A stretch of DNA of 64,000 nucleotides from Bog-532 sp963830385 (GTDB lineage Bacteria; Actinomycetota; Actinomycetes; Streptosporangiales; Streptosporangiaceae): NCBI GenBank assembly GCA_963830385.1, contig CAWHMD010000001.1:1-64000 (forward strand), given 5' to 3'. Within the stretch, counting starts at the first letter, position 1. The number at the start of each line of letters is the position of its first letter. Shown piece by piece: positions 55,453 through 63,610 of the stretch. The notes below the pieces were generated by a model. It made no database searches. It was not told the DNA's origin and was given only the letters and a program-made list of their open reading frames with translations. A program made the translations under genes and the position numbers.

Positions 55453-56412
55453 TCAGTTCGGCAGGGCGAGCAAGGCGACCGGCACCACGACGATCAGCGT
55501 GGCGGCGCAGCAGATCGCGAACTGGACCGCCAGCGGCGGTGGCGGCTTCGGGGTCATGATGCGGGTCACCCGGGCCGTCATCTCGCCTTCGTGGGCGGCG
55601 CCGGAGACGGCCAGGGCGCCATCCGGGGCGCTGTCGGCCCCGCCGCAGCCGGCCGTGCCGAACCGGGCCAGCGCGCCCGCCAGGGCGCGGGCGGACCGGG
55701 CCCGCAGCGCCCGGTCGTCGGCCAGCATCTCGATCAGCAGGGCCACCGACTCGTGCGCATCGGCGCAGGTCCGGGACCAGCCGAAGGCCCGGCGCAGCGC
55801 GGTGAACGGCAGCACCACCAGATCGTGACGCTCGCGCAGGTGTGCCCGCTCGTGGGCCAGCACCGCGGCCAGCTCGGCCGGGCGGAGCAGGTCGAGCGCG
55901 CCCACGCTGACCACGATCTTGGAACGCAGGCCGGGCAGGCAGTAGGCGGCCGCGGCCGGATGGTCGACGACCAGCGCGCCGGGCGCCTTCGGGTCACCGC
56001 GGCCGAGCAGCGCGAGCAGCTCCTGCTGCCGCCGCCGGGCGCGGACCACGATGATCGCCGACGCCAGCAGCACCCAGCACAGCTGTCCGAGCAGAGCCAG
56101 TCCCATCACCAGGCTGGCCAGCCGCAGCATCACCGCCAGCACCGGCTGACCGGCCGGGAACAGACTCCCGTGGGCGGACATCCGGGCGACCTTGACCACC
56201 CCGTCGGCCACGCTGGTCGATCCCGCGGGCAGGCCGATCTCGATCAGCGCACCGACCGTGGCCAGGCCTCCGCCCAGGCCGAGCGCCTGCCACAGCAGGA
56301 TGGCAGCGCCTGGCGACCGCCGGGGCCACCGTGCGGCGCCCAGCACGGCCGAGCCTCGTACGCAGCCGATGGCGACGGCGGCCAGCAGGGCCGCGTCGGC
56401 CGGTCCAGTCAT
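55453..56412 (-). CDS. M56-family (BlaR1/MecR1-like) membrane metallopeptidase
   Basis: This protein of 319 residues has membrane helices at about 5-60, 95-125 and a C-terminal one (FAICCAATLIVVVPVALLAL). The zinc motif HERAH (VLAHERAHLRERHD) and a later Glu (IEMLADDRALRA) form the M56 peptidase site. There is no extracellular penicillin-binding domain as in BlaR1. The ATG overlaps the stop of the BlaI-like repressor by one base. The pair is common in actinobacteria, probably sensing an envelope signal. Confidence 0.87.
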   Translation of the reverse strand: MTGPADAALLAAVAIGCVRGSAVLGAARWPRRSPGAAILLWQALGLGGGLATVGALIEIGLPAGSTSVADGVVKVARMSAHGSLFPAGQPVLAVMLRLASLVMGLALLGQLCWVLLASAIIVVRARRRQQELLALLGRGDPKAPGALVVDHPAAAAYCLPGLRSKIVVSVGALDLLRPAELAAVLAHERAHLRERHDLVVLPFTALRRAFGWSRTCADAHESVALLIEMLADDRALRARSARALAGALARFGTAGCGGADSAPDGALAVSGAAHEGEMTARVTRIMTPKPPPPLAVQFAICCAATLIVVVPVALLALPN

Positions 56413-56819
56413 TAGCCCCCGCCGTCACCTTCGATCTCGTCCAGAGCTCCACGGAGTGCGCTGGCCTCTGCCCCGGATACCGACTTGGCAAACCGAGCGA
56501 GCGCGGCCGACCGGTCGCCGGTCTGTTCCAGCGCGGTCAGCATCAGCTCGGTCACGTACGCTTCCCTGGTCGCGGCCGGCCGGTAACGCCAGGCGCGGCC
56601 GTCCCGCTCACGCCGGGCGAAGCCTTTTTTGGCCAAGCGGTCCAGCACCGTCATCACGGTGGTGTGCGCGAGGTCACGTTCGGTAAGCTGTGCGCTGACC
56701 TCACGGACCGTGAGTGACTGGGGCGTCCCCCAGAGTACGTCCATGATCGCGCGTTCGAGGTCGCCAAGCCGGTTCACATTGGCCACTTTACCCACGCGGG
56801 TTGTCGGCGAACCGCTCAT
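56412..56819 (-). CDS. BlaI/MecI/CopY-family repressor
   Basis: The start may be ATG 56819 or GTG 56786; the family core begins at NRLGDLERAIMDVLW. The winged helix is LTVREVSAQLTERDLAHTTVMTVLDRLAKKG, followed by the dimerisation helices (REAYVTELMLTAL, ASALRGALDEI). In the classic system the M56 protease cleaves this repressor on signal. The two genes overlap by one base. No operator repeat was identified with confidence. Confidence 0.85.
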   Translation of the reverse strand: MSGSPTTRVGKVANVNRLGDLERAIMDVLWGTPQSLTVREVSAQLTERDLAHTTVMTVLDRLAKKGFARRERDGRAWRYRPAATREAYVTELMLTALEQTGDRSAALARFAKSVSGAEASALRGALDEIEGDGGG

Positions 56820-56957
56820 AGCACGCAGACCGGCCGCCGGGCCGGGTGCTGCCGAGTCCGCTTCGATCACGCTCTGCTTCCAGGGGATATGTCGTTCAGC
56901 CACGGGGAAAACCGTGGTCCGAGGGTGAGATTACCCAGCGGCCGGCGGGTGCGCCGG

Positions 56958-57506
56958 TCAACGGGCCGAATTGTGCTCCGGGTCGGCGAACCGGGCGAAG
57001 GCCTGCAGGTTGGCCAGGCTCTCGCCGTTCTTGGCCCGCCACGCCCACTCGCGGCGGATCGCGGATGCGAACCCCAGCTCCAGGGCGGCGTCGAAGTTCT
57101 CGTCAGCATAACTGAGGACACAGCCGAGGATGCGGTCGATCTCGGCGGCCGAGATCGCCGCCAGCGGCAGGCGGCCGACCAGGTACACGTCCCCGACCTG
57201 GTCGACGGCGAAGTGCACGCCGTAGGTGCGGCCGTTGCGCTCCAGCAGGAACCGGTAGAACCGCGCGTGGTTCTCGTCCGGCCGCCGGCAGAAGAACGCC
57301 TCCACGTGCAGGCTGTGGCGGCCCGCGATCAGCCAGGTCATCGTGGCCAGCTTGTGCTCGCCGGCCAGCTTGACCAGGTAGGCGCCGGCGCTGGGGTGCT
57401 CGGACGGCAGGTCCAGCTCCTTCAGCGCCGCCTCGATGGCGGCCGCGGCGGCCGCGGGCTCGGCGGCCGCGGTCTCGGCCGGGCCTTCGGCGGGAGTCTC
57501 GGTCAC
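56958..57506 (-). CDS. YbjN-domain protein
   Basis: GTG 57506 overlaps the stop of mshA (GTGA). After an Ala/Glu-rich start (about 30 residues), the YbjN-type sensor fold reads KLATMTWLIAGRHSLHVEAFFCRRP, broken here into the segments LATMTWLIAG, HSLHVEAFFC and FYRFLLERN, then VGDVYLVGRLPLAAIS and the end EWAWRAKNGESLANL. It resembles type III secretion chaperone-like folds; the function in actinobacteria is unknown, but it is regularly next to mshA. Confidence 0.85.
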   Translation of the reverse strand: MTETPAEGPAETAAAEPAAAAAAIEAALKELDLPSEHPSAGAYLVKLAGEHKLATMTWLIAGRHSLHVEAFFCRRPDENHARFYRFLLERNGRTYGVHFAVDQVGDVYLVGRLPLAAISAAEIDRILGCVLSYADENFDAALELGFASAIRREWAWRAKNGESLANLQAFARFADPEHNSAR

Positions 57507-58771
57507 GCCTCCACCGTAGCCCGGGCCTCGTCCATCGCCCCCGAGTAGACCCCCAGCAGCTGGTCGACCGCGGCCGACCAGCCGAACCCGGACGCGTGCC
57601 GCAGCGCGCCCGCCGCCAGCCGCTCGAGCTTGGCCGGGGCCGCCGCCAGCTGGCGCAGCACCCGGGCGTAGTCGGCCGGTTCGTGGCTGTCCACCAGCAC
57701 TCCCGACTGGCCGTGCCGGACCGCCGTGCGCAGGCCGCCGACCGCGGCCGCCACCACCGGCGTGCCGCACGCCTGGGCCTCCAGGGCGACCAGGCCGAAC
57801 GACTCGGAGTAGGAGGGCACGGTGACGACGGTCGCGGCCCGGTACCAGTCGGCCAGCTCGGACTGGGCACACGGCGGCTCCAGCCGGACCACGCCGGCCA
57901 GGCCGAGCCGGGCGGCCAGCTGGGTGACCATGTCCGGGTCGCCCAGGCCGGGCCCGCTCGGGCCGCCGACGAACACCACCGCCAGCCGGCGGGCCAGGGC
58001 CGGGTCGTCCTCGATCATCCGGGCCACCGCGTGCAGCAGGATGTCCGGGCCCTTGAGCGGCTGCATCCGGCCGGCGAACAGCAGCATCACCGCGTCGGCG
58101 GGCACCCCCAGCGCCCGCCGGGCGGCCTGCTGGTCGCCGGGCCGGAAGACGGACAGATCCACCCCGGGGTGCACGGTCTTGACCCGGGCCGGGTCGGCCC
58201 CGTAGAGCCCGATCAGCTGCCGCGCCTCCTCGGCGGTGTTGGCCACCAGCCGGTCGGCCGCCGCCACCACCTCTTCCTCACCCCGGATACGGGTGTCCGG
58301 CTCGGCCGAGTCGCCGGTGGCCAGGGCGGCGTTCTTGACCTTGCCGAGGGTGTGCATGGACTGCACCAGCGGCACCCCCCAGCGCTCCTTGGCCACGGCC
58401 CCGACCTGGCCGGACAGCCAGTAGTGGGCGTGCACGAGGTCGTACCGGCCGGGCGCGTAGGCGGCCTCGATGCGCTGGACCTCGAACGTGAAGTGGCAGA
58501 TCTGGGCGGGGATGTCCGCCTTGTCCAGCTCCTCGAACGGGCCGGCCGTCACGTGCCGGACCAGCACTCCGGGGGCCAGCTCGGTGACCGGCGGGGCGTC
58601 CCGGGAAACCGCGCGGGTGAAGATCTCCACCTCGGTGCCGCGGGCGGCCAGTCGCTTCGCCACCTCGACCACGTAGACGTTGAGACCCCCGGCATCGCCG
58701 GTTCCTGGCTGGTCGAGCGGTGACGTATGAACGCTGATCGTCGCGATCCGCCTCGGGACGCTTCGCGGCAC
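57503..58771 (-). CDS. mshA: D-inositol-3-phosphate glycosyltransferase MshA (mycothiol)
   Basis: GTG 58771 is chosen since GGAGGT is eight bases upstream; the frame is open much further. The 422-residue GT-B enzyme has RIATISVHTSPLDQPGTGD with GGLNVYVVEVAKRL, DLVHAHYWLSG, TVHPGVDLSVF, LFAGRMQPLKGPDIL and the E-x7-E-like SYSESFGLVALEA. It joins GlcNAc from UDP-GlcNAc to inositol phosphate, the first step of mycothiol synthesis. The end overlaps the YbjN gene. Confidence 0.94.
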   Translation of the reverse strand: MPRSVPRRIATISVHTSPLDQPGTGDAGGLNVYVVEVAKRLAARGTEVEIFTRAVSRDAPPVTELAPGVLVRHVTAGPFEELDKADIPAQICHFTFEVQRIEAAYAPGRYDLVHAHYWLSGQVGAVAKERWGVPLVQSMHTLGKVKNAALATGDSAEPDTRIRGEEEVVAAADRLVANTAEEARQLIGLYGADPARVKTVHPGVDLSVFRPGDQQAARRALGVPADAVMLLFAGRMQPLKGPDILLHAVARMIEDDPALARRLAVVFVGGPSGPGLGDPDMVTQLAARLGLAGVVRLEPPCAQSELADWYRAATVVTVPSYSESFGLVALEAQACGTPVVAAAVGGLRTAVRHGQSGVLVDSHEPADYARVLRQLAAAPAKLERLAAGALRHASGFGWSAAVDQLLGVYSGAMDEARATVEA

Positions 58772-58960
58772 GGGCAAGCACCTCCGACTTTGCAACCACG
58801 ACGTCTCACCGAGTCTTCCCTGTTGGCTAGCCCACTCACCACAGGCGCTCAAGGCGTCGCCTTCCCTCCTCGCTCGGCGCTCGTTCCTCGCTTCTCGCTC
58901 GTCAGTCCAGGCAACGCCGCGCCTGCGGTTCGTGGGCCCCCATGCCGATAACCTGGCGGC

Positions 58961-59704
58961 ATGGGAACTCTTGTGCTGCTGCGCCATGGTGAGAGCGAGT
59001 GGAATTCCAAGGGACTTTTTACCGGATGGGTGGATGTGCCCCTGTCCGAGACCGGGGCTGACGAGGCCCGGAACGCCGGCCGGCTGCTGAGTGAGGCGGG
59101 TATCCACGCGGACGTGCTGTACACGTCGGTGCTGACCAGGGCCATCCAGACCGCGAACATCGCGCTGGACGTGGCCGGCCTGCTGTGGCTGCCGGTCCAT
59201 CGCTCCTGGCGGCTGAACGAGCGTCACTACGGGGCCCTGCAGGGCAAGGACAAGGCCCAGACCCGGCAGGAGTTCGGCGACGAGCAGTTCATGATCTGGC
59301 GGCGGTCCTACGACGTTCCGCCGCCGCCGATCGCCGACGACAACCAGTTCTCGCAGGCCGGTGACCCGCGGTACGCGCTGCTGCCGCCGGATCTGCGGCC
59401 GCGGACCGAGTGCCTGAAGGACGTCCAGGAGCGCATGCTGCCCTACTGGTACGACTCGGTCGTGCCCGACCTCGCGGCCGGCCGGACCGTGCTGGTCACG
59501 GCGCACGGCAACTCGCTGCGGGCGCTGGTCAAGCACCTGGACGGCATCGGCGACGACGAGATCGCGGAGCTGAACATCCCGACCGGGATCCCGCTCGTGT
59601 ACGACCTGGACGACGATTTCCGGCCGGTGGAAAAGGGCGGCCAGTACCTGGACCCGCGGGCCGCCGTGGAGGCGGCCGAGGCGGTCAGGAACCAGGGCCG
59701 CTAG
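58961..59704 (+). CDS. gpmA: 2,3-bisphosphoglycerate-dependent phosphoglycerate mutase
   Basis: This protein of 247 residues has the catalytic LLRHGESEWN (His9), LTRAIQTA, LNERHYGALQG and the second His in VTAHGNSLRALV. It converts 3- to 2-phosphoglycerate in glycolysis and carries the long form expected of the cofactor-dependent enzyme. It is divergent from mshA and lies upstream of the senX3-regX3 type genes, the same order as in mycobacteria. Confidence 0.95.
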   Translation: MGTLVLLRHGESEWNSKGLFTGWVDVPLSETGADEARNAGRLLSEAGIHADVLYTSVLTRAIQTANIALDVAGLLWLPVHRSWRLNERHYGALQGKDKAQTRQEFGDEQFMIWRRSYDVPPPPIADDNQFSQAGDPRYALLPPDLRPRTECLKDVQERMLPYWYDSVVPDLAAGRTVLVTAHGNSLRALVKHLDGIGDDEIAELNIPTGIPLVYDLDDDFRPVEKGGQYLDPRAAVEAAEAVRNQGR

Positions 59705-59710
59705 GAGGAC

Positions 59711-59729
59711 GGGGCGTGAGGAACGCCCC
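59711..59729 (+). terminator. Hairpin after gpmA
   Basis: GGGGCGT (59711-59717) pairs with ACGCCCC (59723-59729) around GAGGA, six bases past the stop. There is no T tract, so termination is moderately supported. Confidence 0.55.
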
Positions 59730-59941
59730 TCCGCCGGGCGGCAACCAGGTGTGCGCCGGAGAGATCGCAAATGTCCGGATAATGGACTGGTGGGAAACAG
59801 TCCGGTAATAGTCGCATGTCACCGGCCCCTGTTTGCGGTGCCCGGCATGGGGCCGTTTACGATCGGGTGCGTGGGCCTGAGCTGTTCCGATGCGACGCCG
59901 CCAGGAACGAGCGGCGGGATTCAGCCATTGAGGGAGCAGCA

Positions 59942-61054
59942 ATGCCGGTGAGCACCCAGGCGGTCAACGGCGGGTGGCAGGAACAAACAAAGCCCAGTGC
60001 CACCCCGTTGCCGCCCGGTATCGCGTCGGTCCTGTCGGTGCTGTCCTCCTCGGCCGTCGTCCTCGACGGCGAGGACCGGGTCCTGCAGGCCAGCGACGCG
60101 GCTCGCTCGTTCGGCCTGGTCGAGGGCGAGCAGCTGATGGCCGGCGAGCTGCTGGCGCTGGCCCGGCAGGTACGCCGGGACGGTGAGATCAGGGAAGGCG
60201 AGTTCGACGTCACCGCCGGTGGCGGTGTCGGCGCCCGGGTGACCAGCTTCGCGGTCCGGGTCGCGCCGCTCGGCGGTGACGTCGGCTGCGAGGGCCTGGT
60301 CCTGGTGCTGGCCGAGGACCAGAGCGAGAGCCGCCGGGTGGAGGAGGTCCGCCGGGACTTCGTCGCGAACGTCAGCCACGAGCTGAAGACCCCGGTCGGG
60401 GCGCTGGCGCTGCTGGCCGAGACGGTCGAGGACGCCGCCGACGACCCCGACGCCGTGCGGCGGTTCGCCGGGCGGATGCGGCAGGAGGCGGCCCGGCTGA
60501 CCAACCTGGTCCAGGACATCATCACGCTGTCCCGCATCCAGGCGGCCGAGCCGGTGCCGGACCCGGTGGCCGTGCGCGTGGACGCGGTGATCGCGGAGGC
60601 GCTGGACCGGTGCCGGATGAAGGCCAACGCCCGCGGGATCGTCCTGGCCGACGTCGGCGACCGTGACCTCGGCGTTCTCGGCGACGAGGACCTGCTGATC
60701 ACCGCCATCCGCAACCTGCTGGAGAACGCCGTCGCCTACAGCCCGGAGCGGACCCGGGTGGTGGTCACCACCCGCCGCGACCGGAACCGGGTCGAGATCA
60801 GCGTGGAGGACCAGGGGATCGGCATCCCCGAGCGCGATCTGAAGCGGATCTTCGAACGTTTCTACCGGGTCGATCCGGCCCGCTCGCGTGCCACCGGCGG
60901 CACCGGGCTCGGCCTGGCGATCGTCAAGCACGTGACGGCGGCGCACGGCGGGACCGTGACCGTCCGGAGCGTGGAAGGCTCGGGCTCCACCTTCACCATC
61001 TCGCTGCCGTTGCGGAGTACCAATGACAGCTCAGGTTCTGACCAGCACGCCTAG
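59942..61054 (+). CDS. senX3: SenX3/PhoR-type sensor histidine kinase without visible membrane segment
   Basis: ATG 59942 follows GAGGGAGC. The 370-residue protein has a PAS-like N-terminus (SVLSSSAVVLDGEDRVLQ), then HisKA (FVANVSHELKTPVGAL, phospho-His), an ATP-binding domain with NLLENAVAYSP, DQGIGIPE, FERFYRVD and GGTGLGLAIVKH. SenX3 and Streptomyces PhoR have N-terminal membrane helices; here neither the protein nor the frame upstream contains one. It overlaps the region ahead of the response regulator. The likely signal is phosphate supply. Confidence 0.88.
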   Translation: MPVSTQAVNGGWQEQTKPSATPLPPGIASVLSVLSSSAVVLDGEDRVLQASDAARSFGLVEGEQLMAGELLALARQVRRDGEIREGEFDVTAGGGVGARVTSFAVRVAPLGGDVGCEGLVLVLAEDQSESRRVEEVRRDFVANVSHELKTPVGALALLAETVEDAADDPDAVRRFAGRMRQEAARLTNLVQDIITLSRIQAAEPVPDPVAVRVDAVIAEALDRCRMKANARGIVLADVGDRDLGVLGDEDLLITAIRNLLENAVAYSPERTRVVVTTRRDRNRVEISVEDQGIGIPERDLKRIFERFYRVDPARSRATGGTGLGLAIVKHVTAAHGGTVTVRSVEGSGSTFTISLPLRSTNDSSGSDQHA

Positions 61055-61085
61055 CGCGCGTGCCAGTTTGTCGGGAGGCACCCCA

Positions 61086-61775
61086 GTGACACGTGTGCTC
61101 GTGGTCGAGGACGAGGAATCGTTCAGCGACGCGATCTCCTACCTGCTGCGGAAGGAGGGGTTCGAGGTCGCCGTCTGCGCCACCGGCCCGGACGCGCTCA
61201 GCGCGTTCGACCGCTCCGGCGCGGACCTCGTGCTGCTCGACCTGATGCTGCCGGGCCTGCCCGGCAGCGAGGTGTGCCGGGCACTCCGGTCGCGGTCGAA
61301 CGTGCCGGTCATCATGCTGACCGCCAAGGACAGCGAGATCGACAAGGTGGTCGGCCTCGAGCTGGGCGCCGACGACTACGTGACCAAGCCGTTCTCGTCC
61401 CGCGAGCTGGTGGCCCGGATGCGCGCGGTGCTGCGGCGCCGGGGCGAGCCGGACGAGGTGACGGTCTCGGCCATGGAGGCCGGCCCGGTCCGGATGGACG
61501 TCGACCGGCACGTGGTGACCGTGCGCGGCGGGCAGATCCAGCTCCCGCTCAAGGAGTTCGAGCTGCTGCAGGTGCTGCTGCGCAACGCCGACCGGGTGCT
61601 GACCCGGATGCAGCTCATCGACCGGGTCTGGGGCGCCGACTACGTGGGCGACACCAAGACCCTGGACGTGCACATCAAGCGGCTGCGGGCCAAGATCGAG
61701 TCCGACCCGGCCAACCCGCGGCACATCGTGACCGTCCGCGGGCTGGGCTACAAGTTCGACTCGGCCGCCGTCTGA
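61086..61775 (+). CDS. regX3: RegX3/PhoP-type response regulator
   Basis: GTG 61086 is set by GGGAGG seven bases upstream; an in-frame ATG at 61023 lies inside senX3 and lacks a site. The 229-residue protein has the receiver domain TRVLVVEDEESFSDAI, phospho-Asp in LVLLDLMLPG, Lys in TKPFSSREL, and an OmpR-type winged helix RVLTRMQLIDRVWGADYVG with TVRGLGYKF at the end. It probably controls phosphate-starvation genes. Confidence 0.93.
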   Translation: MTRVLVVEDEESFSDAISYLLRKEGFEVAVCATGPDALSAFDRSGADLVLLDLMLPGLPGSEVCRALRSRSNVPVIMLTAKDSEIDKVVGLELGADDYVTKPFSSRELVARMRAVLRRRGEPDEVTVSAMEAGPVRMDVDRHVVTVRGGQIQLPLKEFELLQVLLRNADRVLTRMQLIDRVWGADYVGDTKTLDVHIKRLRAKIESDPANPRHIVTVRGLGYKFDSAAV

Positions 61776-61796
61776 CGGCCGCTTGACGGCCCGGCG

Positions 61797-62444
61797 TCAG
61801 GGCGTGGTGCTCGGGGTCGGCGTCGCGGTCGCCGTCCCCGACGAGGACGCGCCCGGCGTGGCGGTGCCCGCTGAGCTGCTGGCCCCCGGCTTGGCGGTCT
61901 TGGTGGGACTCGGCAGCGGCGCGGGCGGCGAGTAGGTCGAGTAGAACGTGGTCCGGTTCTCGACCGGCACGCTCAGCTCCACCGATCCCGAGTTCTGGAA
62001 GGTGAGCAGGACCGTCACCGTCTGGCCGCCGGTCAGCGCCGCGCTCAGGTTGCGCAGCACGACCTTGGGCTTGGGGCCCTCCAGGTCGGCCGAGCCGTTG
62101 CCCGGCACCGGGATCGAGCCGCCGGCCAGCTCGACCGACTTGGCGGTGCCGGTCGCGTCCACGCTGATCAGCTTGTCAGCGCTGTCGCCGCCGTTGTACA
62201 CGCTCAGGAACATGCTGGCCGAGGCGCCCTTGGCCAGCGACTGGCTGTCCTGGGCGCCCAGGATGAAGGCGTCGGAGACGGTCAGCGCGTCGGCGGTCCC
62301 GTAGGCGCCGTTGGCGGCGGGGTGGAAGTCGAGCACCGGGGAGTTGTTCCCGGCTTCGCATCCGGCGAGGACGGGAACGACCAGAGCGACACCGCCGATC
62401 ATCAGACGGCGCAGCAGTTTGCTGCCGTGGCGGCTGCGGATCAC
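61797..62444 (-). CDS. Secreted lipoprotein, PCu(A)C-like or hypothetical
   Basis: GTG 62444 follows GAGGAGG. The 215-residue protein has a lipoprotein signal: basic start, LMIGGVALVVPVLAGCE with lipobox LAGC. The mature part is beta-rich (ASMFLSVYNGGDSAD, KLISVDATG, VTVLLTFQNSGSVEL), like actinobacterial relatives of copper chaperone PCu(A)C, though the Met/His copper ligands are not obvious. The tail is Ser/Thr/Pro/Ala-rich. It converges with regX3, with 21 bp between stops. Confidence 0.78.
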   Translation of the reverse strand: MIRSRHGSKLLRRLMIGGVALVVPVLAGCEAGNNSPVLDFHPAANGAYGTADALTVSDAFILGAQDSQSLAKGASASMFLSVYNGGDSADKLISVDATGTAKSVELAGGSIPVPGNGSADLEGPKPKVVLRNLSAALTGGQTVTVLLTFQNSGSVELSVPVENRTTFYSTYSPPAPLPSPTKTAKPGASSSAGTATPGASSSGTATATPTPSTTP

Positions 62445-62458
62445 GGGCCGGCCTCCTC

Positions 62459-62485
62459 AAGGCTCAGGACAGTAAGGCTCAGGAC
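62459..62485 (-). repeat. Tandem 12-bp direct repeat upstream of the lipoprotein gene
   Basis: AAGGCTCAGGAC occurs at 62459-62470 and at 62474-62485, a 15-bp period, just upstream of the GAGGAGG ribosome site of the lipoprotein gene. Tandem half-sites suit an OmpR-type regulator, but the bases do not match the usual PHO-box GTTCACC. Confidence 0.45.
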
Positions 62486-62570
62486 GGGCAGTACTACGGG
62501 ACGTCGAAATCGTAGCGATCCCGGGCCCGGCCCCGTCCACCAGGGCGGCGAAAATCTTTGCGGCGGCCGG

Positions 62571-63329
62571 TCAGGTCGGGGTCGGCACCACCGAGGCGGC
62601 CGAGCCGGGCTCCGGCGAGGCGCTCTGGCCGGTGATCCCCAGCCTGCGGAGCCGGCCCTCGAGCTGGAACTGGCCGGCCACCAGGTGCCGCTGGATGGTG
62701 GTGGTGGCGTCCGCCTGGACCAGCACGATCGTCAGCCCGGCAGGATGGTACGCGGCGCCGAGCACGCCGGTGGCGTCTCTGACCGCCACGGCCGTGCCCA
62801 GCCCGGCCGTCCGGGTCAGCGCCGTGACGTCGGTCATGCCGTCGGCCGTGCCGACGAAGTACACCCGCTTGACCCCGGCCCGCGCGGCCTGGGCGCTGAC
62901 CTGCTGCACGGCCCGCTGGCAGCCGCAGCCGGACGGCACCAGCACCAGCAGCGCCCGGACCAGCCCGCGCACCGCGGTGGCCTTGCCGTCCACGTAGACC
63001 GTGCCCTCGGGCAGGCTGGCCACCGGGCTGGGGACCGCGCTGGCGGAGCGGGACAGCGTGGGCGCGGCCGCCGGGCTGATGCTGAACACCGACAGCAGCG
63101 TCCCGGCCAGCATCGACAGCGCGACACAGCTGGCGATCAGCGGCAGGATCGCGCCGTGCTGGCGCAGCGGGCCGAGCAGCCGGTGCCAGCGCGCACGGCG
63201 CCGCCGCGCCCGCTGCTCGCGGTGGTACGCGATCACGTCGCGGGCGAGCTCCCGGGCGTCGTCCGGGATGTCGACACCGACCGGGGGCAGGCCGCCTTCG
63301 TCGCGCCCGGGTTCTCCGCCAGGGTTCAC
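62571..63329 (-). CDS. Membrane-anchored thioredoxin-like protein
   Basis: GTG 63329 follows GGAGAGG. The 252-residue protein has a basic cytoplasmic part (ARRRRARWHRLLG), one membrane helix (AILPLIASCVALSMLAGTLL) and an outer domain. The domain begins like thioredoxin folds: ALLVLVPSGCGCQRAVQQV, then VKRVYFVGTA and GLTIVLVQAD. The Cys-Gly-Cys set is unlike the usual CxxC. It may act in envelope redox or reduction of a bound cofactor (inference). Confidence 0.72.
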   Translation of the reverse strand: MNPGGEPGRDEGGLPPVGVDIPDDARELARDVIAYHREQRARRRRARWHRLLGPLRQHGAILPLIASCVALSMLAGTLLSVFSISPAAAPTLSRSASAVPSPVASLPEGTVYVDGKATAVRGLVRALLVLVPSGCGCQRAVQQVSAQAARAGVKRVYFVGTADGMTDVTALTRTAGLGTAVAVRDATGVLGAAYHPAGLTIVLVQADATTTIQRHLVAGQFQLEGRLRRLGITGQSASPEPGSAASVVPTPT

Positions 63330-63551
63330 ACGCTTGCACCTCTCCGGCGTGGGTCTCCCACGTCACTACTAGTATGGAACTAAATAGCCTGTCCGGCTCA
63401 CGGACGTTGCCCATTTGGGCGGATACCAGTTGTTGCCGGCCGGTGACGCGCTGCTAATAGCGATGTAACACCGGCGACCCACGGCCTGCCGTTAGGCAAT
63501 TCCGGCCTGCCGAAATTGTCCTGGTGACCTGGCCTTATAGGGTAAAGGCCA

Positions 63552-63581
63552 TTCAATCGCACCCCGCCGACGTGGTAAGAT
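63552..63581 (+). promoter_or_regulatory. Possible carD promoter
   Basis: TAAGAT (63576-63581) fits a -10 hexamer 30 bp before the carD ATG, and TTCAAT (63552-63557) an 18-bp-spaced weak -35. This is seen only by pattern. The rest of 63330-63551, which separates carD from the divergent thioredoxin-like gene, shows no gene. Confidence 0.35.
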
Positions 63582-63610
63582 AGCCTTCAGCGGAAGGGGT
63601 ACTTGCCACT

